Part shown: positions 50,692-59,056 of the stretch, piece after piece | How positions within the stretch are numbered: the stretch's first letter is position 1 | Layout: each line of letters starts with the position of its first letter | Assembly: GCA_019419995.1 (NCBI GenBank) | Contig: JAHZHZ010000007.1 | Location: forward strand, 26,170 to 90,169 | From: Clostridiales bacterium | GTDB taxonomy: Bacteria > Bacillota > Clostridia > Christensenellales > Aristaeellaceae | Length of the DNA stretch: 64,000 nt | Direction of reading: 5' to 3' | Notes under the pieces: model-generated | Database searches by the model: none | The model's input: the letters and a program-made list of their open reading frames with translations, nothing else | What the model was told of the DNA's origin: nothing | Program-made: the position numbers and the translations under genes

Positions 50692-51178
50692 AGGGCAATG
50701 TTTTACGATAGCGCAACAAAAACTGATCGGTTCCCGGCTGTAACTTTCTCGCCCCATCGGGAGAAAAGCCAAAGCGCTCATAAAAGCTGCGTGCATTTGT
50801 GTTCTTTTCCAACACCCAGAGCACGGCAAATCGCATGCTCCGTGCACATGCATGCTCCAAAAAATCTTCCATGAGTTTCCGGCCATATCCCCCATGCTGA
50901 AAAAAGGGATCGACGTACAATTCCTTTAACTCCCACAGGCCCTGGCCCTCCTCGCCACGATTCCAGCGCATCAAACCCCTTACGATTCCATCATCAAGGA
51001 CGTAGAGATCTTTTAAAAGTTCAGAATTATGCAGGAAATCTAAAGCCAGTGGAAGCACCTGCATTTCATTAAAAGACACCTGATCATTTTGAAAGATAGA
51101 GCGATAAGCCGTGCGCTTGGCAAAAATATAAATCTCTGCCAAGCGGGAAGCATCCGCAGGTATAGCACCGCGTATCAT
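50690..51178 (-). CDS. GNAT family N-acetyltransferase
   Basis: 162 residues. GNAT fold with acetyl-CoA loop FFQHGGYGRKLMEDFLEHA and the C-terminal LEKNTNARSFYERFGF signature. Substrate unknown. ATG at 51178 has GGAGG 8 bases upstream; a start ten codons earlier overlaps that site. The stop codon lies in the BirA-type operator. Confidence 0.9.
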   Translation of the reverse strand: MIRGAIPADASRLAEIYIFAKRTAYRSIFQNDQVSFNEMQVLPLALDFLHNSELLKDLYVLDDGIVRGLMRWNRGEEGQGLWELKELYVDPFFQHGGYGRKLMEDFLEHACARSMRFAVLWVLEKNTNARSFYERFGFSPDGARKLQPGTDQFLLRYRKTLP

Positions 51179-51206
51179 TTGTATAACCTCCGGAGAATAA
51201 ATTTGC

Positions 51207-51241
51207 AAAACAAAAGCCCCTGCTCCGAGGAGTCAGGGGCG
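51207..51241 (-). terminator. Terminator of the rpmG-rplA unit
   Basis: GCCCCTG (51217-51223) with CAGGGGC (51235-51241), inner CTCC/GGAG pairs, then TTTTGTTTT on the minus strand. Lies 39 bases after the rplA stop. Confidence 0.85.
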
Positions 51242-51279
51242 ATCCCAAACCGCACAGAGGCGGCATCTATCTGAAAGAA

Positions 51280-51966
51280 TCAGAATTTCAGGGAATTGAG
51301 TTTGATGCCCGGGCCCATGGTGGAAGAAATCACGGCAGAGCGAATATAAGTTCCCTTCGCCGCTGCGGGCTTAGCCTTGATAATGGCTTCCATCAGGGTA
51401 CGCAGGTTCTCGGTGAGCTTATCGGCATCAAAGGAAGCCTTTCCAACCGGGCAGTGAATGATGGCCGTCTTATCCACGCGATATTCAACCTTACCGGCTT
51501 TAATATCGCTGATCATGCGGGCGATATCAGGGGAAACGCTGCCGGACTTCGGGTTCGGCATCAGGCCCTTGGGACCCAGCACGCGGCCCAGACGGCCGAC
51601 GACACCCATCATATCCGGAGTAGCCACGCAGGCATCGAACTCAAACCAGCCACCCTGGATCTTCTTGATGATCTCATCATCCGCGACGAGATCGGCTCCA
51701 GCGGCCTTAGCTTCCTCAATGCGGTTCTCCTTCACGAAGGCAAGCACGCGAACCGTCTTACCAGTGCCGTTGGGGAGCACCACAGCGCCACGAACCTGCT
51801 GGTCCGCATGGCGGGGATCAACGCCCAGACGAACAGAAATTTCAATCGTCTCGTCAAACTTAGCCTTGGCAGTCTGCTTGACCAGCGCAATTGCCTCTTC
51901 AGGATCATACTGCTTGCTGCGGTCGATCAGCTTCACGCTGTCGGAATATTTTTTACCCATTTTCAT
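51280..51966 (-). CDS. rplA: 50S ribosomal protein L1
   Basis: 228 residues, complete L1: MGKKYSDSVKLIDRSKQYDPEEAIALVK opening, GADLVADDEIIKKIQGGWFEFDACVATPDMM and the conserved GRVLGPKGLMPNPKSGSV. The ATG at 51966 follows AAGGAGG; a second ATG is two codons inside. Last gene of its unit, 67 bases after rplK. Confidence 0.97.
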   Translation of the reverse strand: MKMGKKYSDSVKLIDRSKQYDPEEAIALVKQTAKAKFDETIEISVRLGVDPRHADQQVRGAVVLPNGTGKTVRVLAFVKENRIEEAKAAGADLVADDEIIKKIQGGWFEFDACVATPDMMGVVGRLGRVLGPKGLMPNPKSGSVSPDIARMISDIKAGKVEYRVDKTAIIHCPVGKASFDADKLTENLRTLMEAIIKAKPAAAKGTYIRSAVISSTMGPGIKLNSLKF

Positions 51967-52033
51967 TTTACATCCTCCTTGTGGTTCAACGGGCCTCATG
52001 CCCTCCCACATAAATCGTTCCCAAACTGGATGG

Positions 52034-52459
52034 TCAGTCGACGACCACGACACCCATGGAGCGGGCAGTACCGGCAATCATGCTCATTGCCGCTTCGAGG
52101 GAAGCCGCGTTCAGATCCTTCATCTTCAGCTCGGCAATTTCCTTAACCTGAGCCTTGGTGATGTTGGCCACCTTGTCCTTGTTGGGACGTCCGGATGCAT
52201 GCTCAATGCCGCAGGCCTTCTTAATCAGGACGGCCGCCGGGGGGGTCTTGGTAATGAACGTGAAGGAACGATCCTGATACACGGTGATGACCACCGGGAT
52301 GATCAGGCCCGCCTGCTTCGCAGTGCGGTCATTGAATTCCTTGCAGAATCCGGGGATGTTCACGCCGTGCTGGCCGAGGGCCGGGCCGATCGGCGGTGCG
52401 GGCGTGGCCTTGGCGGCAGGAACCTGCAGCTTGATAAGCGCAGTTACTTTCTTTGCCAT
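52034..52459 (-). CDS. rplK: 50S ribosomal protein L11
   Basis: 141 residues, standard L11: KLQVPAAKATPAPPIGPALGQHGVNIPGFCKEFN, ITVYQDRSFTF, and a C-terminal rRNA-binding domain with IAGTARSMGVVV. ATG with GGAGGAT 7 bases upstream. Follows nusG by 105 bases. Confidence 0.97.
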   Translation of the reverse strand: MAKKVTALIKLQVPAAKATPAPPIGPALGQHGVNIPGFCKEFNDRTAKQAGLIIPVVITVYQDRSFTFITKTPPAAVLIKKACGIEHASGRPNKDKVANITKAQVKEIAELKMKDLNAASLEAAMSMIAGTARSMGVVVVD

Positions 52460-52564
52460 TCTGGGTATCCTCCTCTATTTGATGTGGTGAAAGCGAAACG
52501 CATGTAGCGTTCCTCCCACTCCCTGAAACCCGATTGACGGGCATTCAGCATTAACTAATGCGGA

Positions 52565-53092
52565 TCAGTCCTCACGGACGACTTCGTCGTACGCCAGTTC
52601 TACATCTGTTTCCCGCTTGAGCATTGGCACAACCACTTTGATCTTCTGGTTTTCCAGATCGATCTCGGTTACCTTTCCGGTAAAATTCTCAAACAGACCA
52701 GAGAGAATGCGCACATTATCGCCCACCTGAATATCCAACCGCGTCTGCGGTATGGAATCAAACACAGAGGCGAAGTCCGTTTCGGACAGGGGTGTCGCCT
52801 TGTTTCCAGCACCCACAAATCCAGTCACGCCGCGAGTATTGCGGACGATATACCATGTTTCATCCGTCATGTGCATTTTGACCAGCACATAGCCCGGCAA
52901 CAGCTTGTGCTGCACCGTGCGGCGCTTATTATTTTTAATTTCTACAGCTTCTTCCACCGGAATACAAACTTCTACAATTTCATCCTGCAATCCATTGTTT
53001 TCCACGGACTTCTCCAGGTTGACCTTGACTTTGTTTTCGTATCCGGAATAGGTATGCACCACATACCACTTGATTTCAGAATTCTCTGACAT
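52565..53092 (-). CDS. nusG: Transcription antitermination factor NusG
   Basis: 175 residues. NGN domain (KWYVVHTYSGYENKVKVNLEKS, HKLLPGYVLVKMHM) and C-terminal KOW domain (VGDNVRILSGLFENFTGKVTEIDLENQKI). Binds RNA polymerase and ribosome or Rho. ATG at 53092 with AGAGG 7 bases before it is preferred to the one six codons upstream, which follows the secE stop too closely. Confidence 0.96.
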   Translation of the reverse strand: MSENSEIKWYVVHTYSGYENKVKVNLEKSVENNGLQDEIVEVCIPVEEAVEIKNNKRRTVQHKLLPGYVLVKMHMTDETWYIVRNTRGVTGFVGAGNKATPLSETDFASVFDSIPQTRLDIQVGDNVRILSGLFENFTGKVTEIDLENQKIKVVVPMLKRETDVELAYDEVVRED

Positions 53093-53109
53093 ATTCGAAC
53101 CTCTGTCCA

Positions 53110-53355
53110 TTAGAAGCTGACGATCAGGTCAATCAACGCGCCGGAACCAAAGTCAATCAGACCAATGATGACGCCCATGATCACCATAAACACGAATACG
53201 ACCAGAGAATAGTTCAGCACATCCTTGCGGTTCGGCCAAGTAACCTTCTTGAGCTCATGCCACATATTTTTGAAATAGCGGCCAATGCGCTTGAAGAAGT
53301 TGCCGATGCGCGCAAAGAAAGAAGGCTTGTCCTTCTTCTCCACTGCGTTCGCCAT
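53110..53355 (-). CDS. secE: Protein translocase subunit SecE
   Basis: 81 residues: charged amphipathic opening, the conserved WHELKKVTWPNRKDVLNYSLVVFVFMVIMGVIIGL segment and one membrane helix. Part of SecYEG. AAGGATG upstream. Confidence 0.95.
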   Translation of the reverse strand: MANAVEKKDKPSFFARIGNFFKRIGRYFKNMWHELKKVTWPNRKDVLNYSLVVFVFMVIMGVIIGLIDFGSGALIDLIVSF

Positions 53356-53397
53356 TATTTCACATCCTTGTCTTAAGGTCGCAGGAGCAGCAATCGC

Positions 53398-53559
53398 TTA
53401 CTTGGTCTCCTTGTGGCTGGTGTGCTTCTTGCAGAAGCGGCAATACTTGTTCATCTCAAGGCGGTCGGGATCGTTCTTCTTGTTCTTCATGGTATTGTAA
53501 TTGCGCTGCTTGCACTCAGAGCACGCCAGCGTCACCTTGATGCGCTTATCCGATGCCAT
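53398..53559 (-). CDS. rpmG: 50S ribosomal protein L33
   Basis: 53 residues, RIKVTLACSECKQRNYNTMKNKKNDPDRLEMNKYCRFCKKHTSHKETK with four zinc cysteines (CxxC twice), the zinc-containing type. GGGAGGTG precedes the ATG; longer in-frame starts reach outside the family. First gene of the rpmG-secE-nusG-rplK-rplA unit. Confidence 0.97.
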   Translation of the reverse strand: MASDKRIKVTLACSECKQRNYNTMKNKKNDPDRLEMNKYCRFCKKHTSHKETK

Positions 53560-53755
53560 TTTCGACACCTCCCATATCTTTTGATGCGGCTCCCGCGGAT
53601 TTCGCGGCCGCCGTCCCCAACAAATTCTTGCAACAAAAACAGCAGCCCACAACCGGGGCAGACTATTAGATTATAAAATAGTCCCCTCCAAATTGCAAGT
53701 ATTTCCGGGATGGTAAGCCAAATTTTACAATCACATTTCCTCTACTGCTTTCACG

Positions 53756-53789
53756 AAAAGGAGGTTGCGACACCCGCCGCAACCCCCTT
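53756..53789 (-). terminator. Terminator of rplJL
   Basis: GGTTGCG (53763-53769) with CGCAACC (53778-53784), extended by further G-C pairs, followed on the minus strand by TTTTC. Confidence 0.85.
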
Positions 53790-53803
53790 AAACCGTGCGT
53801 GGA

Positions 53804-54178
53804 TTACTTGATCTCGATCACAGCGCCGGCTTCTTCGAACTTCTTCTTCATTTCCTCGGCAGCTTCCTTGGCAACGCCTTCCGCCAACGTGGACGGAGCG
53901 CCGTCTACCAGCTCCTTGGCTTCCTTCAGGCCCAGGCCCGGCTTGACTTCGCGCACGATCTTGATGACGTTGAGCTTCTTGGCGCCCGCTTCCTTCAGGA
54001 TCACGTCAAACTCGGTCTTCTCTTCTGCTGCCTCGGCAACAGCACCGGCCACAGCGCCGCCAGCAACGACAGGAGCCGCTGCAGACACGCCAAACTTCTC
54101 TTCCATTTCTTTAACCAGGTCAGCCAACTCAAGAATCGTCATTCCCTCGATTGCGGAGATGATTTCTGCATTCGTCAT
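53804..54178 (-). CDS. rplL: 50S ribosomal protein L7/L12
   Basis: 124 residues: N-terminal dimer domain, flexible Ala/Gly/Glu hinge and C-terminal domain EEKTEFDVILKEAGAKKLNVIKIVREVKPGLGLKEAKELVDGAPS. ATG at 54178 after GGAGGATAT. Followed by a terminator, not by rpoB as is usual. Confidence 0.97.
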   Translation of the reverse strand: MTNAEIISAIEGMTILELADLVKEMEEKFGVSAAAPVVAGGAVAGAVAEAAEEKTEFDVILKEAGAKKLNVIKIVREVKPGLGLKEAKELVDGAPSTLAEGVAKEAAEEMKKKFEEAGAVIEIK

Positions 54179-54228
54179 GGTGATATCCTCCATATTATGA
54201 TGTCTTATAATCCTATTTCAGGCGGCTC

Positions 54229-54735
54229 TTATTCTTCGCCAGCCTGCTTTTTGCGCAGAGCTTCCACGCAGTACACAAACTTGCTCACGGAGCTCATCAT
54301 GCTGCCCATGATCTTGGCAATGAGAACTTCCTTGCTGGGCAGGTTCGCCAGAGCCTGTACACCGGATTCCTCCAGATAGGCACCATCGCACACACCGCAC
54401 TTGATGCTCATCTTCTTCGCCTTCTTGGAGAAGTCGCAGAGAATCTTGGCGGGAGCGATCATATCTTCGTAGCCAAAAGCCACAGCCGTGGGGCCCTCCA
54501 GATGAGCCTCCAGCTTCTCCAGGCCTTCTACGTCTTTCGTAGCCAGGTGAATCATCGTGTTCTTCAAAACCACGTATTCAACCCCTGCCTGGCGCAGCTG
54601 CGTGCGCAGCTCAGTATCTTCCGCCACCGTCAGGCCACGATAGTCGACCAGCACCACGGTCTTCGCCTTCTCAAACTTCTCTTTGATACCGGCGACAATC
54701 GTCTTCTTGGATTCAAGAATTTTTGCATTGGACAT
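54229..54735 (-). CDS. rplJ: 50S ribosomal protein L10
   Basis: 168 residues, L10 fold: KFEKAKTVVLVDYRGLTVAEDTELRTQLRQAGVEYVVLKNTMI, the helical C-terminal stretch binding L12. GAGGTG upstream. It binds the leader just before it for autoregulation, as in other bacteria. Confidence 0.97.
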   Translation of the reverse strand: MSNAKILESKKTIVAGIKEKFEKAKTVVLVDYRGLTVAEDTELRTQLRQAGVEYVVLKNTMIHLATKDVEGLEKLEAHLEGPTAVAFGYEDMIAPAKILCDFSKKAKKMSIKCGVCDGAYLEESGVQALANLPSKEVLIAKIMGSMMSSVSKFVYCVEALRKKQAGEE

Positions 54736-54930
54736 AAACTAACACCTCACATTCTCGTCCAGAATCTTGGACAGAGAAAAACCCTTGCGCAAGACGCAAG
54801 GGCGGTATGTATCAACCATCCTTAGCGCCTCGGCGAGCGACAAATTCTGTCTTACGCGCAAGCGCACTCGCTGTCTATGGCACAGAGCTTTTCAAAGCCA
54901 GTACCAAGTATAGCAACTCCTCTAGCCAAT
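54736..54930 (-). ncRNA. L10 leader (rplJL mRNA leader) with attenuator
   Basis: 195 bases without a gene before rplJ. A terminator hairpin CCCTTGCG (54782-54789) with CGCAAGGG (54795-54802) is followed on the minus strand by TTTTTC, ending about 40 bases before the start codon; upstream GC-rich stems (around 54825-54880) could form the alternate L10-binding structure. Position and layout fit the Bacillota L10 leader, in which bound L10 favours termination. The exact fold was not computed. Confidence 0.72.
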
Positions 54931-54997
54931 GTCAATAGAGTTTCACGGAATTTTCCATATTTAACCTAGTATATCCGTAGTATTTTACATGGAAACC

Positions 54998-55026
54998 TTG
55001 CAAAAGGACGTTCATTGTGCTAGACT
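54998..55026 (+). promoter_or_regulatory. Promoter of tig
   Basis: TTGCAA (54998-55003), 17-base spacer, TAGACT (55021-55026). Confidence 0.6.
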
Positions 55027-55069
55027 GACAAAGTATGAAATCGTCATTAGACGCAGGAGGAGAATTCCC

Positions 55070-56353
55070 ATGACCACAACTTATGAAAAGCTGTCTTCCA
55101 ACAAGGTCAAACTCGGCTTTACTGTCGAACCCGAAAAGTTTGAGGAGGGCATTAAGAAGGCCTACCAGAAGATGGTTAAAAAAATCAATATTCCCGGCTT
55201 CCGCAGGGGCAAGGCACCGATGAAGGTGATTGAGGCCCACTACGGCGAAAGCGTTTTTTATGAGGATGCCTTTGACGCGATCTTTCCGGAGATCTATCAG
55301 GCCGCTTTGAAGGAGCATAATGTTGAAGTTGTCGATCGTCCCGAGCTGGACGTTCAGGAAATTGGCCGCGGCAAGGAATTGAAATTCACCGTAGAAGTGT
55401 TCGTACGTCCCGACGTCACCCTGGGTGAATACAAGCATCTGGGCCTCGTCAAGACCGTAGATGAAGTAACGGACGACGATGTGATGGCCGACGTAGAGCG
55501 CGCTCGCGACCGCGCCGCCCGTTGGGTGGAAGTAACCGATCGTGCCGCCAAGCTGGACGATCAGGTGAACATCAATTATGCTGGTTTCCTGGGCGAGGAG
55601 CAGTTTGAGGGTGGCACTGCCGATAATCATGAATTGGTACTGGGTTCCGGTGCCTTCATCCCCGGCTTTGAGGATCAGCTGGTTGGCGCCGAAATCGGTT
55701 CCGACGTGGATGTAAACGTCACCTTCCCCGAACAGTATCATTCCGAGGAACTGGCAGGCAAGGCCGTCGTATTCCACGTGCATGTCAACGGCATCCGCGA
55801 GAAGGAAATGCCTGCACTGGATGAGGATTTCGTGAAAGAAGTTTCCGAAAATGCCAACACGGTTGATGAATATAAGGCCGAAATTCGGGAGAGACTGGAA
55901 AAGCAGGCGGAGACCCGCGCCGAAAACGCCTTTGAAAATGAAGTCATTGAAAAGGTATGTGAAAATGCGCAGGTTGACATCCCCGATGCCATGATTCAGG
56001 ATCAGATTGATGCCATGCTGCGTGATATGGAAATGCGCATGATGTATCAGGGAATGAAGCTGGACGATTACTTCAAATATACTGGCCAGACCCGCGAGCA
56101 GGTACGCGAAATGTACAAGCCTTCCGCTCAAGACCGGGTAAAGACTCAGTTGGTGCTCAGCGCAGTAATGAAGGCCGAAGATATCAAGGCAGACGAGGCG
56201 GAAACTGACGCGGAAATTTCCAAGTATGCCCAGCAGAACCAGAAGTCCCTGGATGAATTTAAGGCCATGCTCTCTGAAGGCGATAAGGAGTACTTTGCAG
56301 AGCTTGCTTCCCTGCAAAAGACCGTAGCTTTCCTGAAGAATAACGCAGAATAA
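55070..56353 (+). CDS. tig: Trigger factor, ribosome-associated chaperone
   Basis: 427 residues. N-terminal ribosome-binding domain with the GFRRGKAP signature (near 45-52), FKBP-type peptidyl-prolyl isomerase domain (about 155-245, NINYAGFLGEEQFEGG, LGSGAFIPGFEDQLVGAEIG) and a long helical C-terminal chaperone domain. ATG at 55070 after AGGAGGAG. Followed by clpP and clpX, the classic order. A long antisense open frame covers it but is only a coding-bias artefact. Confidence 0.97.
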   Translation: MTTTYEKLSSNKVKLGFTVEPEKFEEGIKKAYQKMVKKINIPGFRRGKAPMKVIEAHYGESVFYEDAFDAIFPEIYQAALKEHNVEVVDRPELDVQEIGRGKELKFTVEVFVRPDVTLGEYKHLGLVKTVDEVTDDDVMADVERARDRAARWVEVTDRAAKLDDQVNINYAGFLGEEQFEGGTADNHELVLGSGAFIPGFEDQLVGAEIGSDVDVNVTFPEQYHSEELAGKAVVFHVHVNGIREKEMPALDEDFVKEVSENANTVDEYKAEIRERLEKQAETRAENAFENEVIEKVCENAQVDIPDAMIQDQIDAMLRDMEMRMMYQGMKLDDYFKYTGQTREQVREMYKPSAQDRVKTQLVLSAVMKAEDIKADEAETDAEISKYAQQNQKSLDEFKAMLSEGDKEYFAELASLQKTVAFLKNNAE

Positions 56354-56419
56354 GGCCAGATGCAGATGCGGGAGCGCGCAAGGGCGAGCCTGATCTACCA
56401 TGTTTGGTTTTATGTATCC

Positions 56420-56454
56420 GTCCGCAGCCGCCCTCAAGGTCTTGCGCTGCGGAC
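56420..56454 (+). terminator. Hairpin after tig
   Basis: Perfect 9-bp stem GTCCGCAGC (56420-56428) with GCTGCGGAC (56446-56454), followed by TTCTTC. Moderately good terminator or mRNA end. Confidence 0.65.
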
Positions 56455-56588
56455 TTCTTCATATCCGTCCCTGGTGACACATATACTTTGTCAGCAGACA
56501 AGCGAGCATCGCCTTTTCCGATCTCCCGCAGGCAAAGAAAAACATAATATATAGGTATACAAATTGAACAGAATTAGGAGGTGTGCCT

Positions 56589-57173
56589 GTGAATATGGTG
56601 CCCTATGTCATTGAACAAACGAATCGTGGCGAGCGCAGTTATGACATTTTTTCTCGCCTTCTGAAGGATCGAATCATCTTTCTAGGAGGAGAAATCGACG
56701 ACACGGTGGCCAATTTGGTTGTCGCCCAAATGCTGTTTTTGGAAATGGAAGATCCGGACGCGGATATCATGCTCTACATCAACAGCCCGGGTGGCTCCGT
56801 CTCCGCAGGCATGGCCATTTACGACACTATGCGCTATCTGAAGTGCGAAGTTTCTACGCTGTGCATCGGACTGGCAGCCTCCATGGGCGCGTTCCTGCTG
56901 GCTGCCGGCGCAAAGGGAAAGCGGAAGGCGCTCCCCCACGCTGAAATCATGATCCATCAGCCTTTGGGCGGTGCCCGCGGTCAGGCCACGGACATTCAAA
57001 TTCAGGCTGAGCAGATCCTCAAGATCAAGAAAATCATGAATGAGTTACTCGCCCAGAACACAGGCAAGCCTCTCAAAACCATCGAAAAAGACGTAGAACG
57101 CGATCACTATCTGAGCGCTCAGGAAGCCCTGAACTACGGCCTGATCGATGAAATCATTGCTCCAAGGAGATAA
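56589..57173 (+). CDS. clpP: ATP-dependent Clp protease proteolytic subunit
   Basis: 194 residues from a GTG at 56589 that has AGGAGG 7 bases upstream; an earlier GTG and a later ATG fit less well. Catalytic triad S98 (GLAASMGAF), H123 (MIHQPLGG) and D172 (ERDHYLS). Opening VPYVIEQTNRGERSYDIFSRLLKDRIIFLGGEI is canonical. Makes the 14-mer protease with ClpX, encoded 2 bases downstream. Confidence 0.97.
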   Translation: MNMVPYVIEQTNRGERSYDIFSRLLKDRIIFLGGEIDDTVANLVVAQMLFLEMEDPDADIMLYINSPGGSVSAGMAIYDTMRYLKCEVSTLCIGLAASMGAFLLAAGAKGKRKALPHAEIMIHQPLGGARGQATDIQIQAEQILKIKKIMNELLAQNTGKPLKTIEKDVERDHYLSAQEALNYGLIDEIIAPRR

Positions 57174-57175
57174 CT

Positions 57176-58474
57176 ATGGCTAACAGGGAAGATTTTAATA
57201 ACGGAGGAAATCCCGTTCGCTGTTCGTTCTGCGGCAAGACCCAAGACCAGGTTCGTCGTCTGGTAGCCGGACCGAACGCCTACATTTGCAATGAATGCAT
57301 TCTGCTGTGTCAGGAAATCGTTTCCGACGATGTGGACAGCGTCAATGCCTGTGGAGAAATTGAAATAAAGACTCCTCAGGAAATCAAGGATGTATTGGAT
57401 CAGTATGTGGTTGGACAGGAAGCCGCCAAGAAGGCGCTTTGTGTGGCCGTATATAACCATTACAAACGCATCCGCTTTATGAACAATAAGAAAAACGATG
57501 TGGAGCTTCAGAAATCCAATATTGTTATGTTGGGGCCCACGGGATGCGGCAAGACCTATCTGGCGCAGACCCTAGCCAAGATTCTCAACGTTCCCTTTGC
57601 CATCGGGGATGCCACCAGCCTTACAGAGGCCGGCTATGTAGGCGAAGACGTGGAGAATATCCTGCTCAGACTTATTCAGAATGCGGATTATGATGTGGAA
57701 CTGGCTCAGCGGGGTATCATCTACATCGATGAAATTGACAAAATTGCCCGCAAGAGCGAAAACCCCTCCATCACCCGCGACGTAAGTGGCGAGGGTGTCC
57801 AGCAGGCGCTGTTGAAAATTCTGGAAGGTACCATCGCTTCCGTCCCGCCGCAAGGAGGTCGAAAGCATCCCCATCAAGAATTCATTCAGATTGATACTTC
57901 AAACATTCTTTTCATCTGTGGCGGCGCCTTTGATGGCATTGAAAAGATTGTAGAGAACCGTACTGGCAAAAAGACTATGGGCTTTGGCGCGGAATTGCAT
58001 TCCAAAAATCAGCGAGCCAGCGAAGAGATCATGTCCAAGGTACGCCCTGAAGATCTGTTAAAATTCGGCCTAATTCCTGAATTTGTAGGGCGCCTTCCAG
58101 TATTGGTTACCTTGAATCAGCTGGATGAAACAGCTCTGATCAAAATTCTCACCGAGCCTAAGAATGCGCTGGTGCGCCAGTATTCCAAACTGTTGAGTTT
58201 TGACAATGTGGAACTGGAATTCACACCTGAGGCGCTCACAGCTATTGCACATCTGGCTCTGGAACGCAAGAGTGGCGCCCGCGGCCTGCGCGCTATTATC
58301 GAGGGCGTAATGACCGACACCATGTTCGATCTTCCATCCATTGAGGGCGTCTCCAAGTGCATTATCACCAAGGAGGCCGTAGAAGGAAAGGAAAAACCCA
58401 TCCTGGTGCGTGCACTGCCTGAGCTTCCCAAAGAAAAAGGAGATCTGCCTGCCGCTCAAACAGAAGGGGCTTAG
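57176..58474 (+). CDS. clpX: ATP-dependent Clp protease ATP-binding subunit ClpX
   Basis: 432 residues. N-terminal zinc-binding domain with CSFCGKTQDQ and CNECILLC, AAA+ core with Walker A GPTGCGKTYLAQTLA, Walker B IIYIDEIDKIA, the RKHPHQEFI loop region, sensor 2 GARGLRAIIEG. Unfolds substrates for ClpP. Starts 2 bases after the clpP stop. Confidence 0.97.
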   Translation: MANREDFNNGGNPVRCSFCGKTQDQVRRLVAGPNAYICNECILLCQEIVSDDVDSVNACGEIEIKTPQEIKDVLDQYVVGQEAAKKALCVAVYNHYKRIRFMNNKKNDVELQKSNIVMLGPTGCGKTYLAQTLAKILNVPFAIGDATSLTEAGYVGEDVENILLRLIQNADYDVELAQRGIIYIDEIDKIARKSENPSITRDVSGEGVQQALLKILEGTIASVPPQGGRKHPHQEFIQIDTSNILFICGGAFDGIEKIVENRTGKKTMGFGAELHSKNQRASEEIMSKVRPEDLLKFGLIPEFVGRLPVLVTLNQLDETALIKILTEPKNALVRQYSKLLSFDNVELEFTPEALTAIAHLALERKSGARGLRAIIEGVMTDTMFDLPSIEGVSKCIITKEAVEGKEKPILVRALPELPKEKGDLPAAQTEGA

Positions 58475-58493
58475 AACTCAACCATTAATCCAA

Positions 58494-58538
58494 TAAATAA
58501 TGGAGTCGCTGTGCAAAATGCACGTGCGGCTCCATTTA
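58494..58538 (+). terminator. Terminator of clpPX
   Basis: Long imperfect stem with outer arms ATGGAG (58500-58505) and CTCCAT (58530-58535), inner TGCA pairs, then TTTATC. Confidence 0.68.
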
Positions 58539-59013
58539 TCATCTACAGCTCTGGCTATAAACATCATCTTTCTTCAGCAAAGCCATTTTTCAGCAGCAGG
58601 CAAAATCCTAAAATACTAATCGCATCCCCGCAGTGACATAGACAATCTGGCATCTGTGGGGGAACTGTCCTCGCGCCCTTAAAAGCGTTATGATCCTTTG
58701 CCAATATCTTCAACCATTCTTTCGTTTCATCTTCCTTCAACTGGCAGCAAATATGTTTTTCTACCGCGTCTACATAATCCCCTCTGCACTGGAATTCTCA
58801 ATTTCTGCACTTCTACTCCGGATTCCCAATTGTTTGTCAATCATCAGACCACTTTTCCCTTCAAGCATCCCATAAAACTCGACCCCGTCACCTTCAATGG
58901 TGTGCTTGCCAACACTTGTATGTAATCAGTGCTCACTTCCCTTGCATGTATTCCCACTCTCTCCCTTTTTATGGCGTTAATCCTTTCTCAATACTACGCG
59001 CAGCTCGGTGAGA
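58539..59013. other. Quiet region between clpX and gyrA
   Basis: About 475 bases, more AT-rich and less structured than its surroundings. Two short plus-strand frames (58690-58925) lack ribosome sites and coding character. No tRNA, repeat or strong hairpin was found. Confidence 0.55.
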
Positions 59014-59042
59014 CGCAAAAGAGCGGCGCAAAATTGCGCCGC
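59014..59042 (-). terminator. Terminator of gyrBA
   Basis: Perfect 9-bp stem GCGGCGCAA (59023-59031) with TTGCGCCGC (59034-59042); on the minus strand it is followed by TCTTTTGCG. Starts 14 bases after the gyrA stop. Confidence 0.85.
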
Positions 59043-59056
59043 CCCAATTGACTAAA

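Noticed and set aside
54932..56437. Open frame of about 500 codons on the minus strand over tig
   Set aside because: It is exactly antisense to the trigger factor gene, has no family match or ribosome site, and follows from codon bias of the sense gene.
58690..58925. Two short plus-strand frames in the clpX-gyrA gap
   Set aside because: They overlap each other in different frames, lack ribosome sites and show no coding pattern.
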